From the NCBI GenBank assembly GCA_038316335.1, contig JBBQAM010000024.1, forward strand, positions 1 through 58,141: a stretch of 58,141 nucleotides of DNA, read 5' to 3'. Below, one piece after another: positions 15,846-24,154 of the stretch; position 1 is the first letter of the stretch; each line of letters opens with the position of its first letter. The DNA is from JALHST01 sp038316335. Lineage in GTDB: Bacteria > Bacteroidota > Bacteroidia > Flavobacteriales > Flavobacteriaceae. Position numbers and translations under genes: made by a program. Under the pieces are notes generated by a model, which did no database searches, was not told the origin of the DNA, and worked only from the letters and a program-made list of their open reading frames with translations.

Positions 15846-18086
15846 CTAATCTCTACGTGGTTTGCGATCTCGATCTCGGCTATCCCTGCCGCTACCGCGA
15901 CGATCATCACGACGATCATCACGACGATTACCACCTTCCCTTGGGGGTCTTTCCTTATATCCTTCGGGTTTTGGTAGTAGTGCCTTTCGCGAAACCTTGT
16001 CCTTACGGGTCCTTGGATCAACGCCAATATACTTCACATCGAAAACATCGCCCATGTTCACTACATCCGATACATTTTCGGTGCGTTCCCAAGCCAATTC
16101 AGATACGTGCAGCAAGACTTCGTTGCCTGGTGCGTCTAAATATTCAACGACCGCTCCAAAATCAAGCATTTTAATCACCTTGACATTATAGGATTCACCC
16201 ACCTTTGGCTTGAACATCAACGAATCTATTTTGGTCAATACGGCATCGATTCCTTCTTGATTGGTACCAAGAATTTCTACGATTCCTTCTTCGGTAATCG
16301 GATCTTCATTGATGACAATGGTCGTCTTGGTGGCTTTTTGTAATTCTTGGATTACTTTTCCACCGGGTCCGATCAAGGCGCCAATAAATTCGTTCGGTAT
16401 TACCCGTGTTACCATTTTTGGAGCATGGGGTTTTACATCATCATTGGGGACCGCAATGGTTTCCACCAGTTTCCCTAAGATGTGCAATCTACCGTCGCGT
16501 GCTTGTTTTAAGGCCTTCACCAAAATTTCATAGGCAAGTCCCTTTACTTTGATATCCATTTGGCAAGCAGTAATTCCGTCAGCCGTACCGGTTACTTTGA
16601 AGTCCATATCCCCCAGGTGATCTTCATCCCCTAGAATATCTGACAATACGGCGTATTTACCTGTTTCGGTGTCGGTAATCAAACCCATTGCAATCCCCGA
16701 TACCGGCTTTTTCAATTGAACCCCGGCATCCATTAACGCCATAGTTCCCGAACAGACGGTGGCCATTGAAGAAGAACCATTACTTTCCAAAACTTCCGAA
16801 ACTACTCGTACAGTATAGGGACAATCACTTGGGATCATTCTTTTTAAGGCACGTTGTGCCAAATTTCCATGACCTACTTCCCGGCGAGACGTACCTCGTA
16901 TCGGCCTAGCTTCCCCAGTTGAAAATGGCGGGAAATTATAATGCAGGTAAAAGGTTTCTTCGCCTTCATACGATGGCATGTCGATTTGATTTGCTTCTCG
17001 TGACGTGCCCAAGGTTACGGTTGCTAGCGCTTGGGTTTCCCCTCGGGTAAAAATAGCAGACCCGTGTGTGGAAGGCAGATAATCGACTTCGCACCAGATA
17101 GGCCTGATTTCATTGGTCTTTCTACCATCCAATCGCAAACCTTCATTTAAGGTTAGGTCACGCACCGCAGCTTTTTCAGCTTTATAATAGTATTTTGAAA
17201 CCATCCCTCCATACTCGGCCATTTCTTCCTCAGAAAATGTGGCTTTTACCTCCTCCTTAATGGCATCGAAGGCAGCGCTTCTTTCATGTTTGGCCGAACC
17301 GGCCTTGGCGACCGCATATACCTTATCATAGGCAAGTGTATTTATTTTTTTCGCCAATGTCTCATCTTCCCTTTCAGTCTCGTATTCGCGCACAGCCTTT
17401 TTCCCGAAGGCCTTGGCCAATTTTAATTGGGCAGCTATTTGCGCTTTTATTGCTTCATGGGCAAATTTTATGGCCTCGACCATTTCCTCTTCCGAAATTT
17501 CACCCATTTCGCCCTCCACCATCATAACTGAATCTTCAGAAGCACCAATAACCATATCGATATCAGATGTTTCTAATTGTGCCCTTGTAGGGTTAATGAT
17601 AAATTGACCCTCAACACGGCCCACACGACATTCCGATATGGCACATTCAAATGGAAAATCAGAAAGTTGAATTGCTGCCGACGCAGCCAATCCGGCCATT
17701 GCATCGGGCATGACATCTTCATCATGCGACATCAGCTGAATCATCACCTGTGTTTCCGAATGATAATCTTTTGGAAATAAAGGACGCAATACCCTGTCGA
17801 CCAAGCGCATGGTCAATACTTCGCCGTCACTCGGACGGGCCTCTCGCTTAAAAAAACCACCAGGATAGCGGCCTGAAGCCGCAAATTTTTCGCGATAATC
17901 TACCGTTAGGGGTAAAAAATCTACGTCGCTTTGTGCGTAGTTGGAAACCACGGTGCATAGAAGCATACATTTTCCGGATTGCACGACCACCGACCCATGG
18001 GCCTGTTTTGCCAGTTTACCGGTCTCGATAGAGATTTCCCTACCATCACCAAGGTCAATGACCTCTTTAAATACTTTTGGAATCAT
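15846..18086 (-). CDS. pnp: Polyribonucleotide nucleotidyltransferase (PNPase)
   Basis: A 746-residue phosphorolytic 3'-5' exoribonuclease that degrades mRNA to nucleoside diphosphates. Two RNase PH domains are visible (GREISIETGKLAKQAHGSVVV at the N-terminus; RLDGRKTNEIRPI and GDEDHLGDMDFKVTGT in the second). They are followed by a KH domain (IGALIGPGGKVIQELQ), an S1 domain (VGESYNVKVIKMLDFGAVVEYL) and a tail of about 40 residues rich in Arg and Asp (RRDDRRDDRR, GRDSRDRDR). The tail is unlike E. coli PNPase and is partly encoded by a 12-base tandem repeat. It lies downstream of rpsO, the classic rpsO-pnp order, after a 205-base gap with a terminator and a hairpin close to the ATG. Confidence 0.97.
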   Translation of the reverse strand: MIPKVFKEVIDLGDGREISIETGKLAKQAHGSVVVQSGKCMLLCTVVSNYAQSDVDFLPLTVDYREKFAASGRYPGGFFKREARPSDGEVLTMRLVDRVLRPLFPKDYHSETQVMIQLMSHDEDVMPDAMAGLAASAAIQLSDFPFECAISECRVGRVEGQFIINPTRAQLETSDIDMVIGASEDSVMMVEGEMGEISEEEMVEAIKFAHEAIKAQIAAQLKLAKAFGKKAVREYETEREDETLAKKINTLAYDKVYAVAKAGSAKHERSAAFDAIKEEVKATFSEEEMAEYGGMVSKYYYKAEKAAVRDLTLNEGLRLDGRKTNEIRPIWCEVDYLPSTHGSAIFTRGETQALATVTLGTSREANQIDMPSYEGEETFYLHYNFPPFSTGEARPIRGTSRREVGHGNLAQRALKRMIPSDCPYTVRVVSEVLESNGSSSMATVCSGTMALMDAGVQLKKPVSGIAMGLITDTETGKYAVLSDILGDEDHLGDMDFKVTGTADGITACQMDIKVKGLAYEILVKALKQARDGRLHILGKLVETIAVPNDDVKPHAPKMVTRVIPNEFIGALIGPGGKVIQELQKATKTTIVINEDPITEEGIVEILGTNQEGIDAVLTKIDSLMFKPKVGESYNVKVIKMLDFGAVVEYLDAPGNEVLLHVSELAWERTENVSDVVNMGDVFDVKYIGVDPRTRKDKVSRKALLPKPEGYKERPPREGGNRRDDRRDDRRGSGRDSRDRDRKPRRD
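15898..15928. repeat. 12-base tandem repeat inside pnp tail
   Basis: The unit CGACGATCATCA occurs at 15898-15909 and 15910-15921, with a partial third copy to 15928. On the minus strand it encodes the repeated RRDD of the PNPase tail. Copy-number change by slippage would keep the frame. Confidence 0.75.
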
Positions 18087-18098
18087 AAATTTGAATTA

Positions 18099-18119
18099 AA
18101 GCCCGTAAATACCGGACTT
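18099..18119 (-). promoter_or_regulatory. Leader hairpin just upstream of pnp
   Basis: Plus-strand AAGCCCG (18099-18105) and CGGACTT (18113-18119) form a seven-pair stem (one G-U) on the pnp transcript, 12 bases before the ATG. In E. coli, pnp is autoregulated through a 5' stem-loop cut by RNase III; the same control here is inference from position. Confidence 0.4.
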
Positions 18120-18255
18120 GTTAAACAATGGTCCTCCTGCCAATTTTATGGTCGGAGTTGTTGTGTTGTGTTGACCAATGAAAAACTGTGTGTAGCTTTT
18201 TGTGTTTGCCTTCCGAAATTAATACGGATGAATCTCCAGGACTTTGAAATTTTAT

Positions 18256-18281
18256 AAAAATGGGCCCGGTTTTCCGGGCCC
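18256..18281 (-). terminator. Rho-independent terminator after rpsO
   Basis: GGGCCCGG (18262-18269) and CCGGGCCC (18274-18281) form a perfect eight-base GC stem with a TTTT loop, followed on the minus strand by U residues. It lies 10 bases after the rpsO stop, so only read-through or a separate promoter feeds pnp. Confidence 0.88.
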
Positions 18282-18291
18282 TAATACCTAT

Positions 18292-18561
18292 TTATTTTCT
18301 AATGTTCAATTCTTTGATCAATTCACGGTATTTTACAATATCCTTCATTTTCAAATAATCTAAAAGACTTCTTCGTTTCCCTACCAAGCGTACTAATGAT
18401 CGCTCGGTATTGTAGTCTTTGTGATTTGCCTTAAGGTGCCCTGTAAGGTGGTTGATACGATGTGTAAACAAGGCTATCTGCCCTTCGGTCGAACCCGTAT
18501 TTTTAGCTTCTCCGCCGTGTTGTTTGAAGATTTCGGCCTTCACTTCTTTTGTTAAATACAT
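18292..18561 (-). CDS. rpsO: 30S ribosomal protein S15
   Basis: An 89-residue ribosomal protein, exactly the usual S15 length. It binds 16S rRNA early in assembly of the small-subunit platform. Diagnostic segments are NTGSTEGQIALFTHRINHLTGHLKANHKDYNTERSL read in parts, and the end LVGKRRSLLDYLKMKDIVKYRELIKELNIRK. A perfect -7 box lies 55 bases upstream, leaving a leader of about 48 bases that can fold around CTGA/TCAG. S15 represses its own mRNA in other bacteria, but no known motif is recognised here. Confidence 0.97.
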   Translation of the reverse strand: MYLTKEVKAEIFKQHGGEAKNTGSTEGQIALFTHRINHLTGHLKANHKDYNTERSLVRLVGKRRSLLDYLKMKDIVKYRELIKELNIRK

Positions 18562-18615
18562 TCCAATATTATTTTAAATGATTTTTATGTATCTGACTGT
18601 CTTTCAATCAGGCGG

Positions 18616-18623
18616 CAAAGATA
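18616..18623 (-). promoter_or_regulatory. -7 box of the rpsO promoter
   Basis: TATCTTTG on the minus strand matches TAnnTTTG exactly. TTAG about 19 bases upstream may act as a weak -33 box. Confidence 0.55.
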
Positions 18624-18635
18624 CTATTATTTTCT

Positions 18636-19496
18636 TTACGTCCTAATGGGATTGTTCTGTATTAGATCTAGATAAAGATTTATTTTTTTCTTCAACTCTT
18701 TGCGATGTACTATAAAATCAAGGAAACCATGTTCCAAAATGAATTCGGCCGTCTGGAAACCTTCCGGTAGTTCCTTGCCGGTAGCTTCCTTGACAATACG
18801 GGGTCCTGCGAAACCTATTAGGGCTCCGGGTTCTGAGATATTGATATCCCCCAGCATGGCGTAAGAGGCCGTAGTACCCCCGGTGGTAGGATCGGTACAC
18901 AGTGAAATATAAGGAATGCCAACATCCGACAATTGTACCAATTTCGCAGCGGTCTTGGCCAGTTGCATCAATGACAGTGCGGCCTCCATCATTCGTGCCC
19001 CACCTGATTTTGAGATCATCACAAAGGGAATTTTCTTTTTGATCGAATAGTCAATGGCCCTGGCGATTTTTTCTCCGACGACACTGCCCATAGATCCCCC
19101 GATAAATGCAAAATCCATACAGGCCACAACGAGGTCTTTGCCCAATGATTTGCCTACTGCGGTACGCACGGCGTCTTTTAGTCCGGTTTTTTTCTGGGCG
19201 GCTTTTAGCCGGTCGGCGTACGATTTGGTGTCGACGAATTTAAGTGGATCCTTTGAGGTCAGTTTCGCATCGAGTTCGGTAAACCGGTTGTCGTCAAAAA
19301 GAATTTCAAAATATTCCTTGCTGCCGATACGCACGTGATAATCATCCTCTGGGCTCACATAGAAATTCTTGGCAAGGTCGTCGGATTCAACAATTTTTCC
19401 GGTAGGCGATTTATACCAAAGTCCCTTTGGGGTATCCTTTTTCTGTTCAGTGGATGTCTGAATTCCCTTTTCCTTTCTTTTAAACCATAAAGACAT
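18636..19496 (-). CDS. accD: Acetyl-CoA carboxylase carboxyltransferase subunit beta
   Basis: A 286-residue subunit (289 if the ATG at 19505 is used) of the carboxyltransferase that makes malonyl-CoA with AccA. The crotonase-type core is clear: DFAFIGGSMGSVVGEKIARAID, MISKSGGARMMEAALSLMQ, CTDPTTGGTTASYAMLGD and SEPGALIGFAGPR. The N-terminal zinc finger of E. coli AccD (two CxxC pairs) is missing. The matching region reads PKGLWYKSPTGKIVE and NFYVSPEDDYHVRI, with serine, glycine or aspartate where cysteines should be. I recall the same loss in other flavobacterial AccD proteins. I chose the ATG at 19496 because relatives begin MS-WFKR. It lies downstream of fbaA by 36 bases. Confidence 0.95.
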   Translation of the reverse strand: MSLWFKRKEKGIQTSTEQKKDTPKGLWYKSPTGKIVESDDLAKNFYVSPEDDYHVRIGSKEYFEILFDDNRFTELDAKLTSKDPLKFVDTKSYADRLKAAQKKTGLKDAVRTAVGKSLGKDLVVACMDFAFIGGSMGSVVGEKIARAIDYSIKKKIPFVMISKSGGARMMEAALSLMQLAKTAAKLVQLSDVGIPYISLCTDPTTGGTTASYAMLGDINISEPGALIGFAGPRIVKEATGKELPEGFQTAEFILEHGFLDFIVHRKELKKKINLYLDLIQNNPIRT

Positions 19497-19532
19497 ATCC
19501 TCCATATTAAGTTTGATTCGGCAAACAGAAAT

Positions 19533-20600
19533 TTAAAGTGTATTCACGTTGTTAAGATCTTCAAAGGCTTTTGTAAGCCGGTCTATAAACGTTTTTTCAC
19601 CTTCCCGTAACCACACCCTTGGATCATAGAATTTCTTATTTGGTTCATCGGCCCCATTAGGGTTCCCAATCTGCGATAATAAATAGTCTTTTTTGTCGAG
19701 TATATAATCACGTATACCTGCCAGGAAGCCATATTGTAGATCCGTATCGATATTCATCTTGATTACCCCATAACCAATGGCTTCACGAATTTCCGCTACA
19801 GTCGATCCCGAACCTCCATGAAATACAAAATCAATATGATTGTGGGCTACACCATATTTTTTGGTTATGAATTCCTGTGAATTCCGTAATATTTTCGGAG
19901 TCAATTTCACATTGCCGGGCTTATATACACCATGTACATTCCCGAACGCAGCGGCAATTGTAAATCTTGGACTTATTTTTGAAAGTTCTTCATAGGCATA
20001 AGCGACCTCCTCGGGTTGCGTATATAATTTGGAATCATCGACATCAGAATTGTCAATACCATCTTCTTCACCCCCTGTGATGCCCAATTCAATCTCAAGC
20101 GTCATGTTCATTTTACTCATTCGTGCCAGATATTTCTTGCATATTTCGATATTTTCAGCAAGGGGTTCCTCTGAAAGATCGATCATATGCGAACTGAACA
20201 AAGACGTACCGGTTTCCGCAAAATGTTTCTCACTGGCATCTAAAAGGCCATCAATCCAAGGCAATAGTTTCTTTGCGCAATGGTCGGTATGCAAAATTAC
20301 GGTTGCCCCGTAGGCACTTGCTAATTGGTGAACATGTTTGGCACCTGCTACTGCGCCAAGAATCGCCGCTTGTTGATGTTCGTTCGACAAACCCTTACCA
20401 GCATTGAACTGTGCCCCACCATTGGAGAATTGAATTATTACGGGGGCGTTTAGTTTGGCCGCGGTCTCCAAAACACCATTAATGGTATTCGAACCTACTA
20501 CGTTCACTGCCGGAAGGGCGAATCCCTTTTTCTTGGCATGATTAAAAATCGCTTGTACTTGATCGCCGGTAGCAACACCAGGTTTTATAGTGTGGGTCAT
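19533..20600 (-). CDS. fbaA: Fructose-bisphosphate aldolase, class II
   Basis: A 355-residue zinc-dependent aldolase that splits fructose 1,6-bisphosphate in glycolysis. Class IIA segments are visible: LPAVNVVGSNTINGVLE, VILHTDHCAKKLLPWIDGLL (catalytic aspartate and zinc histidine), LEIELGITGGEEDG, AAFGNVHGVYKPGNV, and DFVFHGGSGS (zinc histidine). The frame is open for 28 more codons upstream, but an exact -7 box at 20633-20640 lies inside that extension and places the transcript start near 20626, so MTHTIKPG at 20600 is the start. accD follows on the same strand. Confidence 0.96.
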   Translation of the reverse strand: MTHTIKPGVATGDQVQAIFNHAKKKGFALPAVNVVGSNTINGVLETAAKLNAPVIIQFSNGGAQFNAGKGLSNEHQQAAILGAVAGAKHVHQLASAYGATVILHTDHCAKKLLPWIDGLLDASEKHFAETGTSLFSSHMIDLSEEPLAENIEICKKYLARMSKMNMTLEIELGITGGEEDGIDNSDVDDSKLYTQPEEVAYAYEELSKISPRFTIAAAFGNVHGVYKPGNVKLTPKILRNSQEFITKKYGVAHNHIDFVFHGGSGSTVAEIREAIGYGVIKMNIDTDLQYGFLAGIRDYILDKKDYLLSQIGNPNGADEPNKKFYDPRVWLREGEKTFIDRLTKAFEDLNNVNTL

Positions 20601-20632
20601 AGTTTTGATCTGTTTATTTCTGGAATGAGTGG

Positions 20633-20640
20633 CAAAAGTA
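20633..20640 (-). promoter_or_regulatory. -7 box of the fbaA promoter
   Basis: TACTTTTG on the minus strand is an exact TAnnTTTG match, 33 bases before the chosen ATG at 20600. It argues against the longer reading frame that begins at 20684. No good -33 box is seen. Confidence 0.5.
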
Positions 20641-20789
20641 ATAAAATTATAGTAGCATACCTGCACGCCTAAGTCAAAGTTCATAAAGAAAATACACCAT
20701 TTGGTATCGATTTGATCCTATTTCGGTTCCTTTAAGAATATCATTTTATAGAACACGATGGCCAAGGGCCCTGCCGAAATAATTTAATT

Positions 20790-23354
20790 TTAAAACGGAT
20801 AGTTGATACCAATCTGAAGTACCGAGTTCCCAAAGTTATAATCCCTAAACCACCTTTTCGACGGCTCTTCCGCCGGATTGTACGTCTTAAAACCCAGATC
20901 GACTCGGAAAAGAAAATACGTGAAATCGTATCGTATGCCGAATCCACTGCCCAGGGCGATATCGGCCAAAGAGTCGAAGCCACTGAAGACTGCTTTTGGG
21001 TCGTCGACATTATCAAATACGTTCCATATATTACCAGCATCGGCGAACAGTGCCCCTTTTATATCCCCGACGATGGGGAAGCGATATTCCAAGTTGAACG
21101 CCAGCTTAAAATTTGCCTCATTAAAATCATTGATGGCTTGGGTCCTGCCCGGTCCCAAAGAGTAAGGGTACCAGGCTCTATTGTCATTCGAGCCTCCGCC
21201 AAAATAGCTTCTCACAAAGGGAATATTGTCTGCGTTGCCATAGGGTATGGCAATACCAATAAAGCTTCTAACAGCAAGCACATCGGTCTTCGAAAGACTC
21301 CAGTATTTTATAAAATCGAATTCGGTTTTCACATATTGGGAAAAGGGAACCCCAAAAACGAGGAGTTTGCCGTCTTTTTCATTGAAGGGAATAATCCTGG
21401 AAATTCCCGAAAGTAAATTTCCCGCGCTCTCGAATTTGAACCGAAATTGATAAAAATTGTTATCAGTTAAGCCATTTCTATTGTTTTTAGAAAAAGTATA
21501 GTTACTTGCAAAAATAAGGTTGTTCTCGGTAAGGCGCTGCCTTCGTTCCTCGATTCGGATGACCTGTTCGTAATCCGGGTTATTCACAGGGATCAATCCT
21601 TGATTTTCAACGGCATTGATAAAGCCGACCGTACCTTCGGGAATAATCAGGTTGGCGGTGTCTGAGCCATCCGGGGTTTCAAAAAAATCGGTGACCAAAG
21701 GATTCGTTTCATAATCGCTGGCGATTCCATTCAACAAATTATAGGAGGTGCGATATACATTAAAAAATCGTTCAGGATTCAAGTTTCTAACAAACTGCAC
21801 ATTCAAAATCTCAACCGCATGTTTTTTGAAGTCGTTAGGGGTCCAATTATAACCCAATATGGTATTAAAGGTTTGTTTGTCAAGACCGATATTTCGCTGG
21901 GAAGTAGTTCCTACCGACATGCGTGTTTGGGGCAGCATATAATTCGGAATGATGCTACTGGTATTGATGAAAGGAACCCAGATCCGCGGAAAATTTAGGT
22001 TAAGATCAACTCCGTATTCTAGGATATTAAAAAAGCGGTTGTCAGTGATGTCGGGATCCCTTGAAGATCCCAGGTTTACACGACCCGTTAAACTCAGATT
22101 TTCGGCTCCTTTGAAAAGATTCCGTGCCTGTAATGATTGACTGACTTCCAGGCCGACTTGTTGAATATTTGAATGGGTAATATTGAAATCGCTTCCCGAA
22201 GAATATTTTGGACGAGTCGACAGGTAGATATTCGCCGTCAAATTGCCTTGAATACTATCTTCCTCGGTGGTTATCGTAGGATATTTAAATACGTTAAGGT
22301 TGGTAATCTGGCGTATGGTACGTATTCTATCGATGTCCCGGTATACACTATCTTTTTCAAAGAAAATGGCATCAGTCAATGTTTTGGGCTTAAAGCGGAG
22401 TTTGTTGCGATAAAAAATGGTATAATCACCAAATCGCTCGAATCGCAACTCCCCATCGCTCTCATTGAAGAGGTAGTCGGTATATATATTTATTTTATCG
22501 AATTTATACACCTTGTACTTCGAAGTGGTTACGGTATTCTCTGTACGCTTTTTAAGGTCCTCGATTTTTAGGTTGATATCCATGCCCTTATCATCCCCCA
22601 CTGCAGAAGAATCCCTAATTATCTCAAAGTTGATCGAACTTTCCTGAAAATTATAGACCCCTGAATTTCTGAAGATTGCCGTTAACCGTTCTCGTTCAAG
22701 ATTGAAATCGTTCAGGTCAAACTGATTGCCCGTCTTGATCGGGGAGCCTTTGAGATGAAGTAGGTAAAGCGAATCTATGGCCTTTGACGAGATAGTATGT
22801 GATATTGAATCGATAAAATAGGGCTTCCCCAAATTAATTTTATAGGCTACCTCTGCCCGGCGTTCATGTTTGGTACTGTCGATCTCATAGGTGGTCGTAT
22901 TATTAAAATAACCTTTACTGCCATAATACGCACTCAATCTTTGTAATGTTTTTCTGGTGGCAGCAGTGTCTAAAATAACCGGGGCTTCGCCAATTTTTTT
23001 GAGCCATTCACTCAGGCCCTTGACCAAAAAGGATTCCCCCAGCCTTCCGACTTGCTTTTCCGATAAAAGATTCACCAAATGCTGCTTTCTCTTTTCCTTT
23101 CTATAGAGCCAAGCATTGTACGATGAATCGGGGTTTATTTTTGCAAGATTGTAAAGATTGAGGCGCAAGCGGTAGCCTAGGACCGAACTATTTGGTTTCT
23201 GAAGGATAAGGCTCTCGATATCCTCGTTCTTTACCTTTTCATCATCCGCAAATACGGTATTCCGGGAAATCAGATGCTCATCTTCGTCTACCCTTTTAAG
23301 GGAGTTGCAGGACGTAATTGCAATAGCTAGGAATAATAACCTTATTTTAGCCAT
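20790..23354 (-). CDS. tamL: TamL-type (lipidated TamA/BamA-family) outer-membrane protein
   Basis: An 854-residue Omp85-family protein. The N-terminus MAKIRLLFLAIAITSCNSLKR ends in a lipobox (cysteine about residue 16), the mark of TamL, the lipoprotein form of TamA known in Bacteroidota. POTRA-like segments follow (SYNAWLYRKEKRKQ, LQRLSAYYGSKGYFNNTTTYEI, LGKPYFIDSISHTI). A C-terminal 16-strand barrel then includes the family motif region VRSYFGGGSNDNRAWYPYSLGPG and GDIKGALFADAGNIW, and the protein ends in a strand with a terminal Phe (LQIGINYPF). TamL normally works with TamB, often encoded next to it, but here the neighbour downstream is fbaA. The upstream in-frame start at 23393 lies within the -7 box and is rejected. 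Confidence 0.88.
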   Translation of the reverse strand: MAKIRLLFLAIAITSCNSLKRVDEDEHLISRNTVFADDEKVKNEDIESLILQKPNSSVLGYRLRLNLYNLAKINPDSSYNAWLYRKEKRKQHLVNLLSEKQVGRLGESFLVKGLSEWLKKIGEAPVILDTAATRKTLQRLSAYYGSKGYFNNTTTYEIDSTKHERRAEVAYKINLGKPYFIDSISHTISSKAIDSLYLLHLKGSPIKTGNQFDLNDFNLERERLTAIFRNSGVYNFQESSINFEIIRDSSAVGDDKGMDINLKIEDLKKRTENTVTTSKYKVYKFDKINIYTDYLFNESDGELRFERFGDYTIFYRNKLRFKPKTLTDAIFFEKDSVYRDIDRIRTIRQITNLNVFKYPTITTEEDSIQGNLTANIYLSTRPKYSSGSDFNITHSNIQQVGLEVSQSLQARNLFKGAENLSLTGRVNLGSSRDPDITDNRFFNILEYGVDLNLNFPRIWVPFINTSSIIPNYMLPQTRMSVGTTSQRNIGLDKQTFNTILGYNWTPNDFKKHAVEILNVQFVRNLNPERFFNVYRTSYNLLNGIASDYETNPLVTDFFETPDGSDTANLIIPEGTVGFINAVENQGLIPVNNPDYEQVIRIEERRQRLTENNLIFASNYTFSKNNRNGLTDNNFYQFRFKFESAGNLLSGISRIIPFNEKDGKLLVFGVPFSQYVKTEFDFIKYWSLSKTDVLAVRSFIGIAIPYGNADNIPFVRSYFGGGSNDNRAWYPYSLGPGRTQAINDFNEANFKLAFNLEYRFPIVGDIKGALFADAGNIWNVFDNVDDPKAVFSGFDSLADIALGSGFGIRYDFTYFLFRVDLGFKTYNPAEEPSKRWFRDYNFGNSVLQIGINYPF

Positions 23355-23390
23355 GTTTTTTTTAATGCACAACGGGGTCCCCATAGAGTT

Positions 23391-23398
23391 CAAAAATA
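23391..23398 (-). promoter_or_regulatory. -7 box of the tamL promoter
   Basis: TATTTTTG on the minus strand matches the -7 consensus exactly, 37 bases before the tamL ATG and only 10 bases from the start of the divergent methyltransferase gene. It supports the tamL start at 23354. Confidence 0.5.
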
Positions 23399-23407
23399 CA
23401 TTTTTTT

Positions 23408-24154
23408 ATGGTTGTTAAAAGCCAAATAAAGCTTATAAAAAGTCTGCAGCAAAAAAAGTACCGCATTCAACACCGGATGTTTGTGGCAGAAGGAATCAAG
23501 ACCGTTCAGGAGCTATTACATTCGAATTTCGAGACCCATAAAATCTATGTCACTGAAATTGACCTGCTCAAAGCCCAGACCCAGCATAGGGAACTGATTT
23601 CCCAGTCCGAGCTTAAATCTATGAGTAGCTTAAAAAACCCGAATGGGGTGTTGGGGGTATTTTATTTGCCCGAGGCAATGCCCATCGCGTTTTCCGATTG
23701 GGTAGTAGTCCTCGACGGCATAAACGACCCAGGAAACCTAGGGACGATTATCAGAATGTGCGATTGGTTTGGCATGCTACACATCGTTTGTTCCAGGAAT
23801 ACGGTTGATTGTTATAACCCAAAGGTGTTGCAGGCAACCATGGGTTCGATTTCCAGGGTGAATATCGTTTATCGGGATCTTCCCGATTTTTTGTCAGGAG
23901 TAACGGTACCCATTTACGGGGCCTTTATGAACGGCGATTCGATGTATGGTACCCCATTATCAAAGCCTGGTATCTTGGTAATGGGCAACGAAGCCAATGG
24001 TGTTTCAAAGGAAGTGGAAGTTTTAATTGATACAAAAATAAGTATTCCTCAATTTGGAAAGGAAACTACCGAAAGTTTGAATGTTGCTATGGCTACCGCT
24101 ATTTTATTGAATGAGATTCGAAGAGAATCCATTAAAATTTTTACTCGAAGGTAA
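23408..24154 (+). CDS. TrmH/SpoU-family RNA 2'-O-methyltransferase
   Basis: A 248-residue RNA ribose methyltransferase. The N-terminal substrate-binding part (SLQQKKYRIQHRMFVAEGIKTVQELL) resembles RlmB-type L30e-like domains. The SPOUT part carries the three motifs: LDGINDPGNLGTIIRMCDWFG, GILVMGNEANGVS and SIPQFGKETTESLNVAMATAILLNEI. Relatives modify 23S rRNA or tRNA; which one is uncertain. It is divergent from tamL with a 53-base gap. Its 3' end overlaps that of the convergent porT gene by 14 bases. Confidence 0.9.
   Translation: MVVKSQIKLIKSLQQKKYRIQHRMFVAEGIKTVQELLHSNFETHKIYVTEIDLLKAQTQHRELISQSELKSMSSLKNPNGVLGVFYLPEAMPIAFSDWVVVLDGINDPGNLGTIIRMCDWFGMLHIVCSRNTVDCYNPKVLQATMGSISRVNIVYRDLPDFLSGVTVPIYGAFMNGDSMYGTPLSKPGILVMGNEANGVSKEVEVLIDTKISIPQFGKETTESLNVAMATAILLNEIRRESIKIFTRR

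Noticed and set aside
20601..20684. Longer N-terminus for the aldolase
   Set aside because: The extension contains an exact -7 promoter box and no conserved sequence.
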